A stretch of DNA of 64,000 nt from Sphingopyxis sp. USTB-05. Lineage in GTDB: Bacteria; Pseudomonadota; Alphaproteobacteria; Sphingomonadales; Sphingomonadaceae. The stretch spans positions 2,542,001 through 2,606,000 of the forward strand of contig NZ_CP084712.1 in the NCBI RefSeq assembly GCF_023822045.1, given 5' to 3'. A program made the position numbers and the translations under genes. Below are positions 44,125-54,443 of this stretch, in pieces. Every line of letters starts with the position of its first letter. The first letter of the stretch is position 1. Under the pieces are notes generated by a model. The model was not told the origin of the DNA. It did not search any database and saw nothing but the letters and a program-made list of their open reading frames with translations.

Positions 44125-44141
44125 AATCATACACCTATTGC
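44113..44141 (+). promoter_or_regulatory. Candidate promoter of the ilv genes
   Basis: TTGACA (44113-44118), a 17-base spacer and TATTGC (44136-44141), within the A+T-rich end of miaA. The predicted start near 44148 would give a leader of about 50 bases before ilvB. Confidence 0.55.
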
Positions 44142-44153
44142 CCGCTCCCTGTT

Positions 44154-44177
44154 GCAGCGCACAAGCGCTGCCTTTTT
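44154..44177 (+). terminator. Stem-loop with T-run between miaA and ilvB
   Basis: GCAGCGC-ACAA-GCGCTGC followed by CTTTTTA is a textbook intrinsic terminator. It lies just after miaA but also downstream of the candidate ilv promoter, only about six bases after the likely start site. It would therefore terminate miaA read-through, or form the 5' end of the ilv transcript. No leader peptide rich in branched-chain codons is visible. Confidence 0.6.
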
Positions 44178-44198
44178 ATATTCGGAAGGAGTTTCGTC

Positions 44199-45953
44199 GT
44201 GACGGAAATGAGTGGTGCCGACATGGTGGTTCAGGCGCTGGTCGACCTCGGCGTCGATACAGTGTTCGGCTATCCGGGCGGCGCGGTCCTTCCCATTTAT
44301 GACGCGCTCTACAAGCATCCGACGATCAAGCATATTCTCGTCCGCCACGAACAGGCGGCGACGCACGCGGCAGAGGGCTATGCGCGCTCGACCGGCAAGC
44401 CCGGCGTCGTGCTCGTCACCTCGGGCCCCGGCGCAACCAACGCCGTCACCGGCATCACCGACGCGCTGCTCGACAGCATTCCGATGGTCGTGCTGACGGG
44501 ACAGGTGTCGACCGCGCTGATCGGCACCGATGCATTTCAGGAATGCGACACCGTCGGCATCACGCGCCACTGCACCAAGCATAATTATCTCGTGATGGAT
44601 CCCGACCGTCTTGGCCCCATCCTCCACGAAGCTTTCCATATCGCAACGCATGGCCGCCCCGGCCCGGTGGTGATCGACATTCCAAAGAATGTGCAGGTCG
44701 CAACGGGCGATTATGTCGTGCCCGAAAAGATTCTGCACAACAGCTACCGCCCGCAGGTCGAACCCGACGCCAGCGCGATCGCGGCGGCAGTCGAGATGAT
44801 CGCCGCGGCCGAACGCCCGGTCTTCTACACCGGCGGCGGCGTGATCAACGCTGGCCCCAACGCGAGCGCAGCTCTGCGCCAGCTCGTCGCGCTCACCGGC
44901 GCGCCGGTCACCTCGACGTTGATGGGCCTTGGCGCCTTCCCTTCGGACGACGACAAGTGGCTCGGCATGCTCGGCATGCACGGCACCTATGAATCGAACA
45001 TGGCGATGAACCGCGCCGATCTGGTCATCGCGGTCGGTGCGCGCTTCGACGACCGGGTCACCGGCCGCCTCGACGCCTTCTCGCCGGACTCGAAGAAGAT
45101 CCACATCGATATCGACCGCAGTTCGATCAACAAGATCGTCCCCGTCGATCTCGCGATCGTCGGCGACGCCGGCCGCGCGCTCGATGCGCTCGTCGCCACT
45201 TGGCAGGACAAGGGCCATAAGGCGCGCGACCTTGGCGAATGGTGGCGCCGCGTCGACGGCTGGCGTGCGACGCGCTGCCTCGACTTCCCCGAAAAGAAGG
45301 ACGCCGACGCCGAAATCATGCCGCAGCGCGCGGTGAAGGCGCTGTTCGACGCGACCCGCGGCATGGACCCGATCATCACGACCGAGGTCGGCCAGCATCA
45401 GATGTGGGCGGCGCAGCATTTCGGTTTCGCCGCGCCCAATCGCTGGCTCACCTCGGGCGGGCTCGGCACGATGGGCTATGGTTTCCCCGCCGCGGTCGGT
45501 GCGCAGATCGCTAACCCGGACCGTCTCGTCATCTGCATCGCGGGCGAAGCCAGCCTGCAGATGAATATCCAGGAAATGGGCACGGTCGCGCAGTACCGCC
45601 TGCCGGTGAAAATCTTCATCCTCAACAATGAATGGATGGGGATGGTCCGCCAGTGGCAGGAACTCACCTATGAAAGCCGCTATTCGAACAGCTATTCGGA
45701 CAGCCTGCCCGATTTCGTGAAGCTCGCCGACGCTTACGGGTGGACGGGCCTGCGCATCGACACGCTCGGCGAGCTCGAGGACGGCATCAGGACGATGATC
45801 GAGACGCCGGGTCCGGTGATCGTCGACTGCCGCGTCGCCAAACTCGCCAACTGCTTCCCGATGATCCCATCGGGCGCAGCGCACACCGACATGATCCTCC
45901 AGCCGAGCGACGTCACCGGCACGATGGACGACGAAGCCAAGGCACTGGTGTAA
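44199..45953 (+). CDS. ilvB: Acetolactate synthase large subunit
   Basis: A 584-residue thiamine-diphosphate and FAD enzyme that makes acetolactate or acetohydroxybutyrate, the first common step of valine, leucine and isoleucine synthesis. Family motifs: MVVQALVDLGVDTVFGYPGGAVLP, the catalytic Glu in ILVRHEQAATHAAEGYARS, and the ThDP-binding motif near GEASLQMNIQEMGT to NNEWMGMVRQWQ (GxA-x-N form, with Ala replacing the common Asp-Gly start). GGAAGGA lies eight bases before the GTG start. The small subunit follows after four bases. Confidence 0.97.
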   Translation: MTEMSGADMVVQALVDLGVDTVFGYPGGAVLPIYDALYKHPTIKHILVRHEQAATHAAEGYARSTGKPGVVLVTSGPGATNAVTGITDALLDSIPMVVLTGQVSTALIGTDAFQECDTVGITRHCTKHNYLVMDPDRLGPILHEAFHIATHGRPGPVVIDIPKNVQVATGDYVVPEKILHNSYRPQVEPDASAIAAAVEMIAAAERPVFYTGGGVINAGPNASAALRQLVALTGAPVTSTLMGLGAFPSDDDKWLGMLGMHGTYESNMAMNRADLVIAVGARFDDRVTGRLDAFSPDSKKIHIDIDRSSINKIVPVDLAIVGDAGRALDALVATWQDKGHKARDLGEWWRRVDGWRATRCLDFPEKKDADAEIMPQRAVKALFDATRGMDPIITTEVGQHQMWAAQHFGFAAPNRWLTSGGLGTMGYGFPAAVGAQIANPDRLVICIAGEASLQMNIQEMGTVAQYRLPVKIFILNNEWMGMVRQWQELTYESRYSNSYSDSLPDFVKLADAYGWTGLRIDTLGELEDGIRTMIETPGPVIVDCRVAKLANCFPMIPSGAAHTDMILQPSDVTGTMDDEAKALV

Positions 45954-45957
45954 TCCC

Positions 45958-46476
45958 ATGAAAATCAAGACCGAAGCCGGCGAGCGCCATGTGCTCGCCA
46001 TCACCGTCGACAACGAAGCCGGGGTGCTCGCAAAGATCACCGGGCTGTTCACCGCGCGCGGCTATAATATCGAAAGCCTGACGGTGGCCGATATCACCGC
46101 CGACCACGCGCTGTCGCGCATCACCATCGTCACCTCGGGCCCGCCGCCGATCATCGACCAGATTATCGCGCAGCTCGACCGCCTCGTCCCCGTGCACAAG
46201 GTCGTCGACCTCAACGATGCGGGCGAAGCGCATGTCGAACGCGAGATCGCGCTGGTGAAGGTCGCGGGCACCGGCGACAAGCGCATCGAGGCGCTGCGCA
46301 TGGCCGACGTCTTCCGCGCCAAGGTCGTCGACACGACGCTGACCAGCTTCATCTTCGAGATTACCGGGACGAGCGACAAGGTCGACCGCTTCATCGCGCT
46401 GATGCGCGAATGCGGGCTGGTCGAGGTCGGCCGCACCGGCGTTGTCGCCATCGCCCGCGGGTCGGAGGCGCTTTAG
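45958..46476 (+). CDS. ilvN: Acetolactate synthase small (regulatory) subunit
   Basis: A 172-residue regulatory subunit with an N-terminal ACT domain (RHVLAITVDNEAGVLAKITGLFTARGYNIESLTV) that binds valine for feedback inhibition, and the C-terminal ALS_ss_C domain (REIALVKVAG to VEVGRTGVVAIARG). It lies four bases after the large-subunit gene. Length is close to the usual IlvH/IlvN of about 165 residues. It is separated from ilvC by a palindromic repeat. Confidence 0.97.
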   Translation: MKIKTEAGERHVLAITVDNEAGVLAKITGLFTARGYNIESLTVADITADHALSRITIVTSGPPPIIDQIIAQLDRLVPVHKVVDLNDAGEAHVEREIALVKVAGTGDKRIEALRMADVFRAKVVDTTLTSFIFEITGTSDKVDRFIALMRECGLVEVGRTGVVAIARGSEAL

Positions 46477-46491
46477 AGTTTAGAGGAATAA

Positions 46492-47637
<1,146 letters not shown>

Positions 47638-47677
47638 CGGACTTTCGCAATCGCGGGCGAGGAGCTAGGGCCGGGCC

Positions 47678-48289
47678 ATGGCAACCGACCTCTCCTTCGC
47701 CTGCGATTGCGCCACCGTTACCGGAGCGATGCGCGTCGCTTCGGGCGAAGGCGACTATGTCGTCTGCCACTGCACCGACTGCCAGAACCTCACACGCCAT
47801 CTGGACCACGAGCAGTTGCTCGACGCGCACGGCGGCACCGCACTTTATCAGACGCGATGCGCGCGCATGCGGATCGATACCGGCCGCGATCAGCTAGCCT
47901 GTCTCCACCTCACCGACGCGCCGACGCTGCGCTGGTATGCCGCCTGCTGCCGCACACCGCTGTTCAACACGTTCAAGAACGGCAAGCTCCCCTTCATCAC
48001 GATCCTGACCGCCGCCTGCGATCCGGCACGGCGCGCGGAGGCGTTCGGCCCGCCGCGCGGCCATCTTTTCACGCAGGACGCGATCGGCGACGCCAGCGGC
48101 CTGCCCAAATTGGGCACGCCGACCCTGATGCGCCGCTTTTTCATCCGCGCGATCAAGGATCTCGTTTCGGGCGATCGGCGCCGATCGCCGCTTTTCGACG
48201 CAAAGACGCTGGAGCCAATCGCCACGCCGCACCGCCTGACCGCCGAAGAACGGCAGGCGTTGACGGGGGGTCGAACCCAACCCCAATGA
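47678..48289 (+). CDS. DUF6151 (GFA-like) zinc-site protein
   Basis: A 203-residue cytoplasmic protein. The N-terminal cysteines (FACDCATVTG, then YVVCHCTDCQNL) and a later pair (AACCRTPLFN) form the zinc sites of glutathione-dependent formaldehyde-activating-like folds. The overall pattern fits DUF6151. Catalytic activity has not been established for the family. It follows ilvC on the same strand after 40 bases and is separated from bioF by an inverted repeat. Confidence 0.75.
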   Translation: MATDLSFACDCATVTGAMRVASGEGDYVVCHCTDCQNLTRHLDHEQLLDAHGGTALYQTRCARMRIDTGRDQLACLHLTDAPTLRWYAACCRTPLFNTFKNGKLPFITILTAACDPARRAEAFGPPRGHLFTQDAIGDASGLPKLGTPTLMRRFFIRAIKDLVSGDRRRSPLFDAKTLEPIATPHRLTAEERQALTGGRTQPQ

Positions 48290-48311
48290 CCGTCCCAGGC
48301 ATAACAAACTC

Positions 48312-48388
48312 CGTCATTGCGAGCGGAGCGAAGCAATCCAGTGTGGCCTTGCGCTGCTCTGGATTGCTTCGCTTCGCTCGCAATGACG
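48312..48388. repeat. Palindromic intergenic repeat, family 3 (TTGCGAGCG-AGCGAAGCAA)
   Basis: Long inverted arms from CGTCATTGCGAGCGGAGCGA to its inverse ending CGCTCGCAATGACG, separated by about 18 bases. The same kind of repeat is widespread in genomes of this group. It ends 16 bases before bioF, so the hairpin lies directly in front of the ribosome site. Confidence 0.87.
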
Positions 48389-48403
48389 AATAAGGAAACA
48401 AAG

Positions 48404-49540
48404 ATGGCGACCTCTCCCTTCTCCGCCCACCGCGCCGATCTCGCGGCGCTCGCGCATGACAGCCGTCGCCGCACCCTTGCGCCGCGCGCGGGCCGCGACT
48501 TTGCCTCGAACGACTATCTCGGCCTCGCCGATAGCGAAGCGCTGCGCGACGCGCTCGCCGCGGGCATCGAACGCGGCCTTCCTGCGGGCTCGGGCGGCTC
48601 GCGCCTGCTGCGCGGCAATCACGCCGAGCATGAAGCGCTCGAAACACACGCCGCGCGCCATTATGGCAGCGAGGCCGCGCTCTTCTTCGCGACAGGCTTC
48701 GCCGCCAACGCCGCGCTCTTCGCCACGCTTCCGCAGCGCGGCGACCTCGTCGTCCACGACGAACTCATCCACGCGAGCGCCCATGACGGGATGAAGCTCG
48801 GCCGCGCCGGCCATGTCGCAGCCACGCACAATGACGCGCAGGCCTTCGCCGACATCATCGCCCGTTGGCGCGCGGGGGGCGGCGCGGGCACGCCGTGGAT
48901 CGCGGTCGAAAGCCTCTACAGCATGGATGGCGACCGCGCCCCGCTCGTCGATCTCGCCGCGGTCGCCGACCGCTACGACGCGGTGCTCGTCGTCGACGAA
49001 GCGCACGCAACCGGCGTGTTCGGCCCCGGCGGCGCTGGCCTCGCGCACAGCCTCGCACGCCGCGACAATCTGATCACGCTCCACACCTGCGGCAAGGCGC
49101 TCGGCGCCGAGGGCGCGTTGCTCTGTGCCCCCGCAATCGCGTGCGACTTCCTCGTCAACCGCGGTCGCCCGTTCATCTTCTCGACCGCGCCGTCGCCGCT
49201 GATGGCCTGGCTCGTCCGTCAGGCGATAGAGATTGTCGCGAACGAGCCCGAGCGCCAGGCGCGCCTCCACGCTCTCGTCCGCCACGCCGCAGAGCGCTTG
49301 GTCCCGCTCGGCATCCCCGCCAGCGGCACGCAGATCCTGCCCGTCATCATCGGCGACAACGACCGCACGATGCGCATCGCAGGCAGCCTGCGGGACGCGG
49401 GCTTCGATGTCCGCGGCATCCGTCCGCCCACCGTGGCGCAGGGAACCGCGCGCTTGCGCATCGCAATCACGCTCAATGTTGACGAAGCTAACATTGACGC
49501 GATGACCGACGCACTTGCCTCGGCGATGGCAGCGGCATGA
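48404..49540 (+). CDS. bioF: 8-amino-7-oxononanoate synthase
   Basis: A 378-residue PLP enzyme of the alpha-oxoamine synthase family that condenses pimeloyl thioester with alanine in biotin synthesis. The PLP lysine is in [15 protein letters not shown], the Asp of [12 protein letters not shown] contacts the pyridine nitrogen, and SNDYLGLA with [19 protein letters not shown] are family motifs. Closely related 5-aminolevulinate synthase is less likely given the adjacent bioD. AAGGA lies eight bases before the ATG at 48404. The end overlaps bioD by four bases (ATGA). Confidence 0.92.
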   Translation: MATSPFSAHRADLAALAHDSRRRTLAPRAGRDFASNDYLGLADSEALRDALAAGIERGLPAGSGGSRLLRGNHAEHEALETHAARHYGSEAALFFATGFAANAALFATLPQRGDLVVHDELIHASAHDGMKLGRAGHVAATHNDAQAFADIIARWRAGGGAGTPWIAVESLYSMDGDRAPLVDLAAVADRYDAVLVVDEAHATGVFGPGGAGLAHSLARRDNLITLHTCGKALGAEGALLCAPAIACDFLVNRGRPFIFSTAPSPLMAWLVRQAIEIVANEPERQARLHALVRHAAERLVPLGIPASGTQILPVIIGDNDRTMRIAGSLRDAGFDVRGIRPPTVAQGTARLRIAITLNVDEANIDAMTDALASAMAAA

Positions 49541-50145
49541 CGCGCTTCGTCGTTACCGGCACAGATACCGGCATCGGAAAAACCATCTTTTCCGCCGCTT
49601 TGGCGCAGGCCACCGCTACGCCATACTGGAAACCGATCCAGTCGGGCCTTGAAGAGGAGACGGACAGCGAAGTCGTCGCGCGCCTCGCCGGCGTGCGGGT
49701 TCATCCGGAAGCCTACCCCCTCAACACCCCCGCCTCGCCGCATCTGGCCGCCGAAATTGACAATGTTAACATAGTCGTCGAAACGCTCGCGCCGCCGCCC
49801 GGCGACCTCATTGTTGAAGGCGCCGGCGGCGCGCTCGTCCCCGTGACGCGCTCGATCCTCTACGCCGACCTCTTCGCGAAATGGCAGGTCCCGGTCATCG
49901 TCTGCGCGCGTACCAGCCTCGGCACGATCAACCACAGCCTGCTCACGATCGAGGCCCTGCGCGCGCGCGGCGTCCCTATCCACGGCCTCGCCTTCCTCGG
50001 CGACGCGGTGGAGGACAGCGAAGCGATCATCGCGCAGATCAGCGGCGTCCGCCGCCTGGGCCGCTTGCCGATCATCGATCCGCTGACGCCGGAAACGCTG
50101 GCCGAAGCGTTCGTCGCGAACTTCGACCTCACCGACTTCGCCTAA
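49537..50145 (+). CDS. bioD: Dethiobiotin synthetase
   Basis: A 202-residue ATP-dependent carboxylase that closes the ureido ring of dethiobiotin. The N-terminal P-loop is [22 protein letters not shown], the carboxylate site is in [13 protein letters not shown], and [21 protein letters not shown] follows. It overlaps bioF by four bases, so the two are translationally coupled. A palindromic repeat separates it from bioA. Confidence 0.96.
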   Translation: MTRFVVTGTDTGIGKTIFSAALAQATATPYWKPIQSGLEEETDSEVVARLAGVRVHPEAYPLNTPASPHLAAEIDNVNIVVETLAPPPGDLIVEGAGGALVPVTRSILYADLFAKWQVPVIVCARTSLGTINHSLLTIEALRARGVPIHGLAFLGDAVEDSEAIIAQISGVRRLGRLPIIDPLTPETLAEAFVANFDLTDFA

Positions 50146-50152
50146 CCCGATA

Positions 50153-50239
50153 CCGTTCGCCCTGAGCTTGTCGAAGGGCCGTCCTTCTCTTATCCGCCGC
50201 CAAGAAAGAGCGGTGCTTCGACAAGCTCAGCACGAACGG
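50153..50239. repeat. Palindromic intergenic repeat, family 4 (GAGCTTGTCGAAG)
   Basis: Arms CCGTTCGCCCTGAGCTTGTC and GACAAGCTCAGCACGAACGG face each other around about 45 bases, between bioD and bioA. This is another dispersed inverted-repeat type common in sphingomonads. Confidence 0.85.
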
Positions 50240-50249
50240 ATATCTGGAT

Positions 50250-51503
50250 ATGACCCATAGCTCCCCCGTCTGGCACCCCTTCACCCAGCACGGCCTCGGC
50301 GACCACATCCCGCTGATCGACCATGCCAAAGGCGCCAAACTCTATGCCGCCGACGGTCAAAGCTGGATCGACGCCATCTCGAGCTGGTGGGTCACCACCC
50401 ACGGCCACGCGCACCCGCACATCATGGCCGCGATCCGCGCCCAGTCCGAAAAGCTCGACCAACTCATCTTCGCCGGCTGGACGCACGAGCCTGCCGAAAA
50501 CCTCGCCGCCGAACTGATCCGCATCACCCCCGATCCGCTCACCCGCGTCTTCTTCTCGGACTCGGGCTCGACCAGCGTCGAGGTGGCGCTCAAGATGGCG
50601 CTCGGCTACTGGTACAACATCGGCGAGCCGCGCAGCCGCATCCTCGTCCTCGAACACAGCTATCACGGCGACACGATCGGCACGATGTCGGTCGGCGAGC
50701 GCGGCGTCTACAACCGCGCCTGGCAGCCCTTGCTCTTCGACGTCGACACCATCCCCTTCCCGCACGAAGGCATGGAACAGGCCACGCTCGACGCGCTCGA
50801 AGCCGCCTGCGCTCAAAAGCCCGCCGCCTTCATCGTCGAACCGCTGATCCTCGGCGCGGGCGGCATGCTCATCTATCCCGCGTGGGTGCTCGCCGAGATG
50901 CGCGCCATCTGTGCGCGTCACAACGTCCTTTTCATCGCCGATGAGGTGATGACCGGCTGGGGCCGCACCGGCACGCGCTTCGCCTGCGATCAGGCGGGGG
51001 TGATCCCCGACATCGTTTGCCTGTCGAAGGGTCTGACCGGCGGCTCCCTCCCGCTAGCGGTCACGCTCTGCATCGAGCCGATTTTCGAAGCGCATTATTC
51101 GGCCGACCGCGCCAAGACCTTCTATCATTCGAGTAGCTACACCGCGAACCCGATCGCCTGCGCCGCTGCAAATGCGAACCTTGAAATCTGGCGCGACGAG
51201 CCGGTTCAGCAGCGCATCGACACCCTGGCCGACGCACAGGCCGCGCATCTGTCGCTGCTCAGCCACGACCCGCGCGTCGCCAATCCCCGCCGCCTCGGCA
51301 CCATCGCCGCGCTCGACATCGCTGTGACGGACGCAGGCTATCTCTCGAACCTCGCCCCCCGCCTGATCGCCTTTTACCGCGACCACGGCGTCCTCCTCCG
51401 CCCTCTCGGCAACACGCTCTACGTCATGCCGCCCTATTGCATCACCGCCGACGAGCTGGCGCAGGTTTGGAACGCAATCGGCGCATCGCTCGAGGCCGTG
51501 TAA
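50250..51503 (+). CDS. bioA: Adenosylmethionine-8-amino-7-oxononanoate aminotransferase
   Basis: A 417-residue class III PLP aminotransferase that uses S-adenosylmethionine to make 7,8-diaminopelargonate. BioA hallmarks: WHPFTQHGLGDHIPLID near the start, SSWWVTTHGHAHPHI, DSGSTSVEVALKMALGYW, and the PLP Lys in CLSKGLTGGSLPLAVTL. It completes a bioF-bioD-bioA set; no bioB lies within the window. A family 4 repeat precedes it. Confidence 0.97.
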   Translation: MTHSSPVWHPFTQHGLGDHIPLIDHAKGAKLYAADGQSWIDAISSWWVTTHGHAHPHIMAAIRAQSEKLDQLIFAGWTHEPAENLAAELIRITPDPLTRVFFSDSGSTSVEVALKMALGYWYNIGEPRSRILVLEHSYHGDTIGTMSVGERGVYNRAWQPLLFDVDTIPFPHEGMEQATLDALEAACAQKPAAFIVEPLILGAGGMLIYPAWVLAEMRAICARHNVLFIADEVMTGWGRTGTRFACDQAGVIPDIVCLSKGLTGGSLPLAVTLCIEPIFEAHYSADRAKTFYHSSSYTANPIACAAANANLEIWRDEPVQQRIDTLADAQAAHLSLLSHDPRVANPRRLGTIAALDIAVTDAGYLSNLAPRLIAFYRDHGVLLRPLGNTLYVMPPYCITADELAQVWNAIGASLEAV

Positions 51504-51586
51504 GCAACGGCGGGAAACGTCCGGAGCTGCGGCCTACGCCGGGATGGCGGAAGAGAATGCATCCGGTATCGGAACCTTCATATCAT

Positions 51587-51616
51587 CGTCACCCCGGACT
51601 TGATCCGGGGTCCCGC
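51587..51616. repeat. Half copy of family 1 repeat
   Basis: A single arm CGTCACCCCGGACTTGATCC plus GGGGTCCCGC without its inverted partner, after bioA. Confidence 0.65.
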
Positions 51617-51667
51617 TCCTTCGTGAAGCGTGCCCGCGCGCTCCGCGCCGAAACCAAGACCCGGCAT

Positions 51668-52468
51668 TCAGAAACGGCGCGCGTAACCGAAATAAAGTTC
51701 AACATCCGGGCTGTCCCGATTGAGGCCGATGTTCGCCCCCAAATCCCACTGGCTGTCCGCATCGGGTTGCCATCCGGCCGAGAGCCCCGCCAGCGCCTCG
51801 GTCGTGTGATCGTCGGGGTCGCGGTCGCGGGTCAGCGACACTTCGGCCGCCATCGAGACTTCGTCGGACAGGTCGAACCCCACCCCGGCAACCGAGCCAT
51901 AGGCCGTATGCCGACCATTGCCGTCGCTATCGACCGCGGCATCGACATGCGGCGTGAAACCGAGCGACAGATCGCCGAGTTCGAAGCTGACCGGCACGAT
52001 CATCCCCGCACCCCAATCGCCCGCACCGACGCCCTCGCCGCCCAGCGGCAGCGTGGCATAGGGCATCAGCGCGATCGAAAAGCCCGACCCGTCGGGATTA
52101 CGCAAATTCTGCCGCAGCGCGATCGTCACGTCGCCGGTCCGTGTCCGGCGGGTCACCTCGCCCGTCGCCCGGTCGCGTTCGCGCGCATGGCCGAGCATCG
52201 TCCAGCCAAGCTGCACCTCCAGCGACGGGGTCAGTCCCGCGCGCAGCAGGGCGTCGCCAAAAGTCCAGCTATCGCTCCGGCTGTCGGCGGTGCGATCGAG
52301 TGTCCAGTCGGCCAGTCCGATCTCGAACAGCAGCGCTCCCGGCTCGACCGTGCAGGCAGGCGTTCCGAGCCCCGGTCGGTCAGGGCAAAGCTCGCGGCGA
52401 TCCTCGTCCGCAAAGGCCGGCGTAGCGGCGGTCGCGGCGACCAGCAGCAATAGAGATCGAAGCGACAT
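51668..52468 (-). CDS. Outer-membrane protein of the MetA-pathway phenol-degradation transporter family
   Basis: A 266-residue exported protein (signal peptide ending PAFA) with alternating beta-strand pattern and a terminal aromatic residue (ELYFGYARRF), as in outer-membrane barrels. The opening DRPGLGTPACTVEPGALLFEIGLADW and the strand TPSLEVQLGWTML match the family annotated as putative MetA-pathway of phenol degradation. Despite the name most members are uncharacterised. It is convergent with bioA and divergent from mtgA. Confidence 0.8.
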   Translation of the reverse strand: MSLRSLLLLVAATAATPAFADEDRRELCPDRPGLGTPACTVEPGALLFEIGLADWTLDRTADSRSDSWTFGDALLRAGLTPSLEVQLGWTMLGHARERDRATGEVTRRTRTGDVTIALRQNLRNPDGSGFSIALMPYATLPLGGEGVGAGDWGAGMIVPVSFELGDLSLGFTPHVDAAVDSDGNGRHTAYGSVAGVGFDLSDEVSMAAEVSLTRDRDPDDHTTEALAGLSAGWQPDADSQWDLGANIGLNRDSPDVELYFGYARRF

Positions 52469-52557
52469 TCAAATCTTCCTCCGCCGGAGTGCATTGTTTT
52501 TCGTCCCGCCAGATCAAGCCCGCTTGCCTCGAAATCGCAAGCGGCTAATTTGCCCGC

Positions 52558-53265
52558 ATGGCAACTCCTCCCCGCGCGAAAAAGATGCGCAAACTCCCAT
52601 GGTATCTTCGGCCTTTCAAATGGCTGCTCTGGTTCATCCTCGCCTCGGTGCTTTGGGTGCTCATCTATGCGGTCGTCCCGCCGCCGGTGACCTTCACCAT
52701 GCTGGCCGACAGCAACGGGATCACCAAGGATTGGACCAGCCTGTCGGATATCGACCGCAATATGGTGCGCGCGGTCATCGCTGCGGAGGACGGCAAATTC
52801 TGTAGCCACGACGGCTTCGACCGCGACGCGATCGAACAGGCGATCGAACGCAATGCCAAGGGCAAACGCATGCGCGGCGGATCGACGGTCAGCCAGCAGA
52901 CCGCGAAGAATGTCTTTCTGTGGCAAGGCAGCGGCTGGACGCGTTACGTCCGCAAGGTACCCGAAGTCTGGTTCACATTCCTGATCGAAAAGATCTGGGG
53001 CAAGCGGCGGATCATGGAAGTTTATCTCAACGTCGCCGAGACCGGTATCGGCACCTATGGCGTGGAGGCGGGCGCACAGCGCTATTTCAACCATGGCGCG
53101 GGCAAATTGACGCCAAAGGAAGCCGCCCGCATCGCCGCAATCCTGCCGCTCCCGAAAAAGCGCGAGGCGGTGAGCCCGTCCGGCTTCACCCGCCGCTATG
53201 GCAACACGATCTCAGCGCGCATCGGGCAAGTACGCCGCGACGGACTGGACGGCTGCGTCTACTGA
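52558..53265 (+). CDS. mtgA: Monofunctional peptidoglycan glycosyltransferase
   Basis: A 235-residue inner-membrane GT51 enzyme that polymerises lipid II without a transpeptidase domain. One N-terminal membrane helix (WLLWFILASVLWVLIYAVV) anchors it. The catalytic Glu is in VIAAEDGKFCSHDGFD, with RGGSTVSQQTAKNVFLW, KIWGKRRIMEVYLNVAETG and YGVEAGAQRYF as the conserved GT51 motifs. The gene is monocistronic and followed by a repeat-filled gap. Confidence 0.97.
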   Translation: MATPPRAKKMRKLPWYLRPFKWLLWFILASVLWVLIYAVVPPPVTFTMLADSNGITKDWTSLSDIDRNMVRAVIAAEDGKFCSHDGFDRDAIEQAIERNAKGKRMRGGSTVSQQTAKNVFLWQGSGWTRYVRKVPEVWFTFLIEKIWGKRRIMEVYLNVAETGIGTYGVEAGAQRYFNHGAGKLTPKEAARIAAILPLPKKREAVSPSGFTRRYGNTISARIGQVRRDGLDGCVY

Positions 53266-53309
53266 GCGGGGCGGTTATGGGGTGGGGAGCGGGCGTTTGC
53301 GGTTCCTAC

Positions 53310-53395
53310 GTGCACCCCGGCGAAAGCCGGGGCCCAGTGCGGAAAAGCGCAAAGTTAGCGTTGGAATTCTGGGCCCCGGCTTTCGCCGGGTGCAC
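53310..53395. repeat. Palindromic intergenic repeat, family 2 (CCCCGGCGAAAGCCGGGG)
   Basis: Arms GTGCACCCCGGCGAAAGCCG and the inverse CGGCTTTCGCCGGGTGCAC surround about 30 bases. Each arm also contains its own small palindrome. It is distinct in sequence from the family 1 units beside it. Confidence 0.87.
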
Positions 53396-53420
53396 ATCTC
53401 TATCGGCATTTTCCTACCTT

Positions 53421-53512
53421 CGTCATCCCGGGCTTGACCCGGGATCCCGCTTTTCCTGCGCATCGACCAGCTTGGACCTCAAGCGGGACCCCGGATCAAG
53501 TCCGGGGTGACG
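53421..53512. repeat. Palindromic intergenic repeat, family 1
   Basis: Arms CGTCATCCCGGGCTTGACCC and GGATCAAGTCCGGGGTGACG around a spacer of about 45 bases containing ATCCCGCTT and AAGCGGGAC. It is nearly the same unit as at 53676 and 34126. Confidence 0.87.
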
Positions 53513-53675
53513 AGGATGTGGAGGTCTGCAACCGGTCGGTTCCGGTCATTACGCCCGGATCAGTGCCCAAAGGCTGGAATGAGGTGGAGAGCGGGCGTTT
53601 CATTGCCAAGGCCCCTCCTCTTCAGGTGAGGGGCTATGTTCGAGCTAGGGCAGCAAGCGTCGTTCCCCGCCTTAT

Positions 53676-53766
53676 CGTCATCCCGGGCTTGACCCGGGAT
53701 CCCGCTTCTTGAGGCGCCCACTGGCTTCGACCTCAAGCGGGACCCCGGATCAAGTCCGGGGTGACG
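53676..53766. repeat. Palindromic intergenic repeat, family 1
   Basis: Arms CGTCATCCCGGGCTTGACCC and GGATCAAGTCCGGGGTGACG; the spacer is very similar to those at 34126 and 53421 (TGGCTTCGACCTCAAGCGGG), suggesting recent duplication of these three copies. Confidence 0.87.
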
Positions 53767-53837
53767 ATGATGGAAAGGTCCGCAACCGGTCGAAACCAGC
53801 CAAAACCATACCCAGGCCCTGACGCCACGGCGCTACC

Positions 53838-54374
53838 CTACGCCGGCTTCCAGCTCTTCCGTTCTTCGGCCTGCTTCAGAACTTCGAACGCGGCCTGCCC
53901 TGCCGCAAAGCGCTTCGCCGCTTCGGCATCGCCGGGCTTCACATCGGGGTGGCATTCCTTGGCGAGGTTGCGCCAGGCCTTTTTCGTCGCCTCAAAGTCG
54001 GCGTCGGGTTCCAGGTCGAGTACCTCCAGCGCGCGCATTTCGTCGGCGCTGCGGCTGCCATCGCCCGATCCGCCCCAGGCATAATGCTGCGCGCGGGCAT
54101 AGCTGCGTGCGCCCTGTTCCTCTTCGGCGGCACGCGCCGCGGCATCTTCGGCGGAAAGGCCGGCGAAATAGTCCCAGCCGCGATTATATTCGGCGGCATG
54201 CGTTTCGCAGAAATACCAGCGTTCGGGGCTGTTCGGCGACTTGGGCGCAGGACAATTGCCCGGGTTCGTGCAGCCGTGGCGATCGCAAAGACGAACCTTC
54301 TGCGTCTCGCGCGACGAGCCATAGGGGCGCCAGCGGGGAAAACCCCAGTCATCGGATCTCTTGGCGCGGCTCAT
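53838..54374 (-). CDS. J-domain (DnaJ-like) protein with N-terminal cysteine-rich region
   Basis: A 178-residue cytoplasmic protein. The C-terminal 60 residues are a J domain (ALEVLDLEPDADFEATKKAW) with the Hsp70-stimulating HPD in LAKECHPDVKPGD. The N-terminal region has Cys/His residues (VRLCDRHGCTNPGNCPAPK, YFCETHAAEYNRGW) that may bind zinc. The reversed order (J domain last) is typical of this alphaproteobacterial protein, which probably recruits DnaK to a specific client. The ATG three codons earlier (54383) is an alternative start. Confidence 0.87.
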   Translation of the reverse strand: MSRAKRSDDWGFPRWRPYGSSRETQKVRLCDRHGCTNPGNCPAPKSPNSPERWYFCETHAAEYNRGWDYFAGLSAEDAAARAAEEEQGARSYARAQHYAWGGSGDGSRSADEMRALEVLDLEPDADFEATKKAWRNLAKECHPDVKPGDAEAAKRFAAGQAAFEVLKQAEERKSWKPA

Positions 54375-54443
54375 CGATCCCATGTAGCGACTGACGGACG
54401 AATTGGCTAGGCGGCCGGCCGAAAAAGCCGCGCAAAAATAGCC

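Larger units (their letters stand above)
53266..53837. other. Non-coding gap filled by palindromic repeats
   Basis: No gene is visible between mtgA and the J-domain gene. Three large inverted repeats (53310-53395, 53421-53512 and 53676-53766) take up half of it. A smaller hairpin, GCCCCTCCTCTTCAGGTGAGGGGC in outline, sits near 53610-53634. The rest shows nothing I can name. Confidence 0.7.

Noticed and set aside
44153..44203. ilv leader peptide for attenuation
   Set aside because: The only short frame before ilvB (starting TTG) has no run of Val, Leu or Ile codons, and its start overlaps the hairpin.
44127..46052. A 641-codon open frame antisense to ilvB
   Set aside because: It mirrors the conserved ilvB gene; composition is typical of antisense frames and no motif is recognisable.
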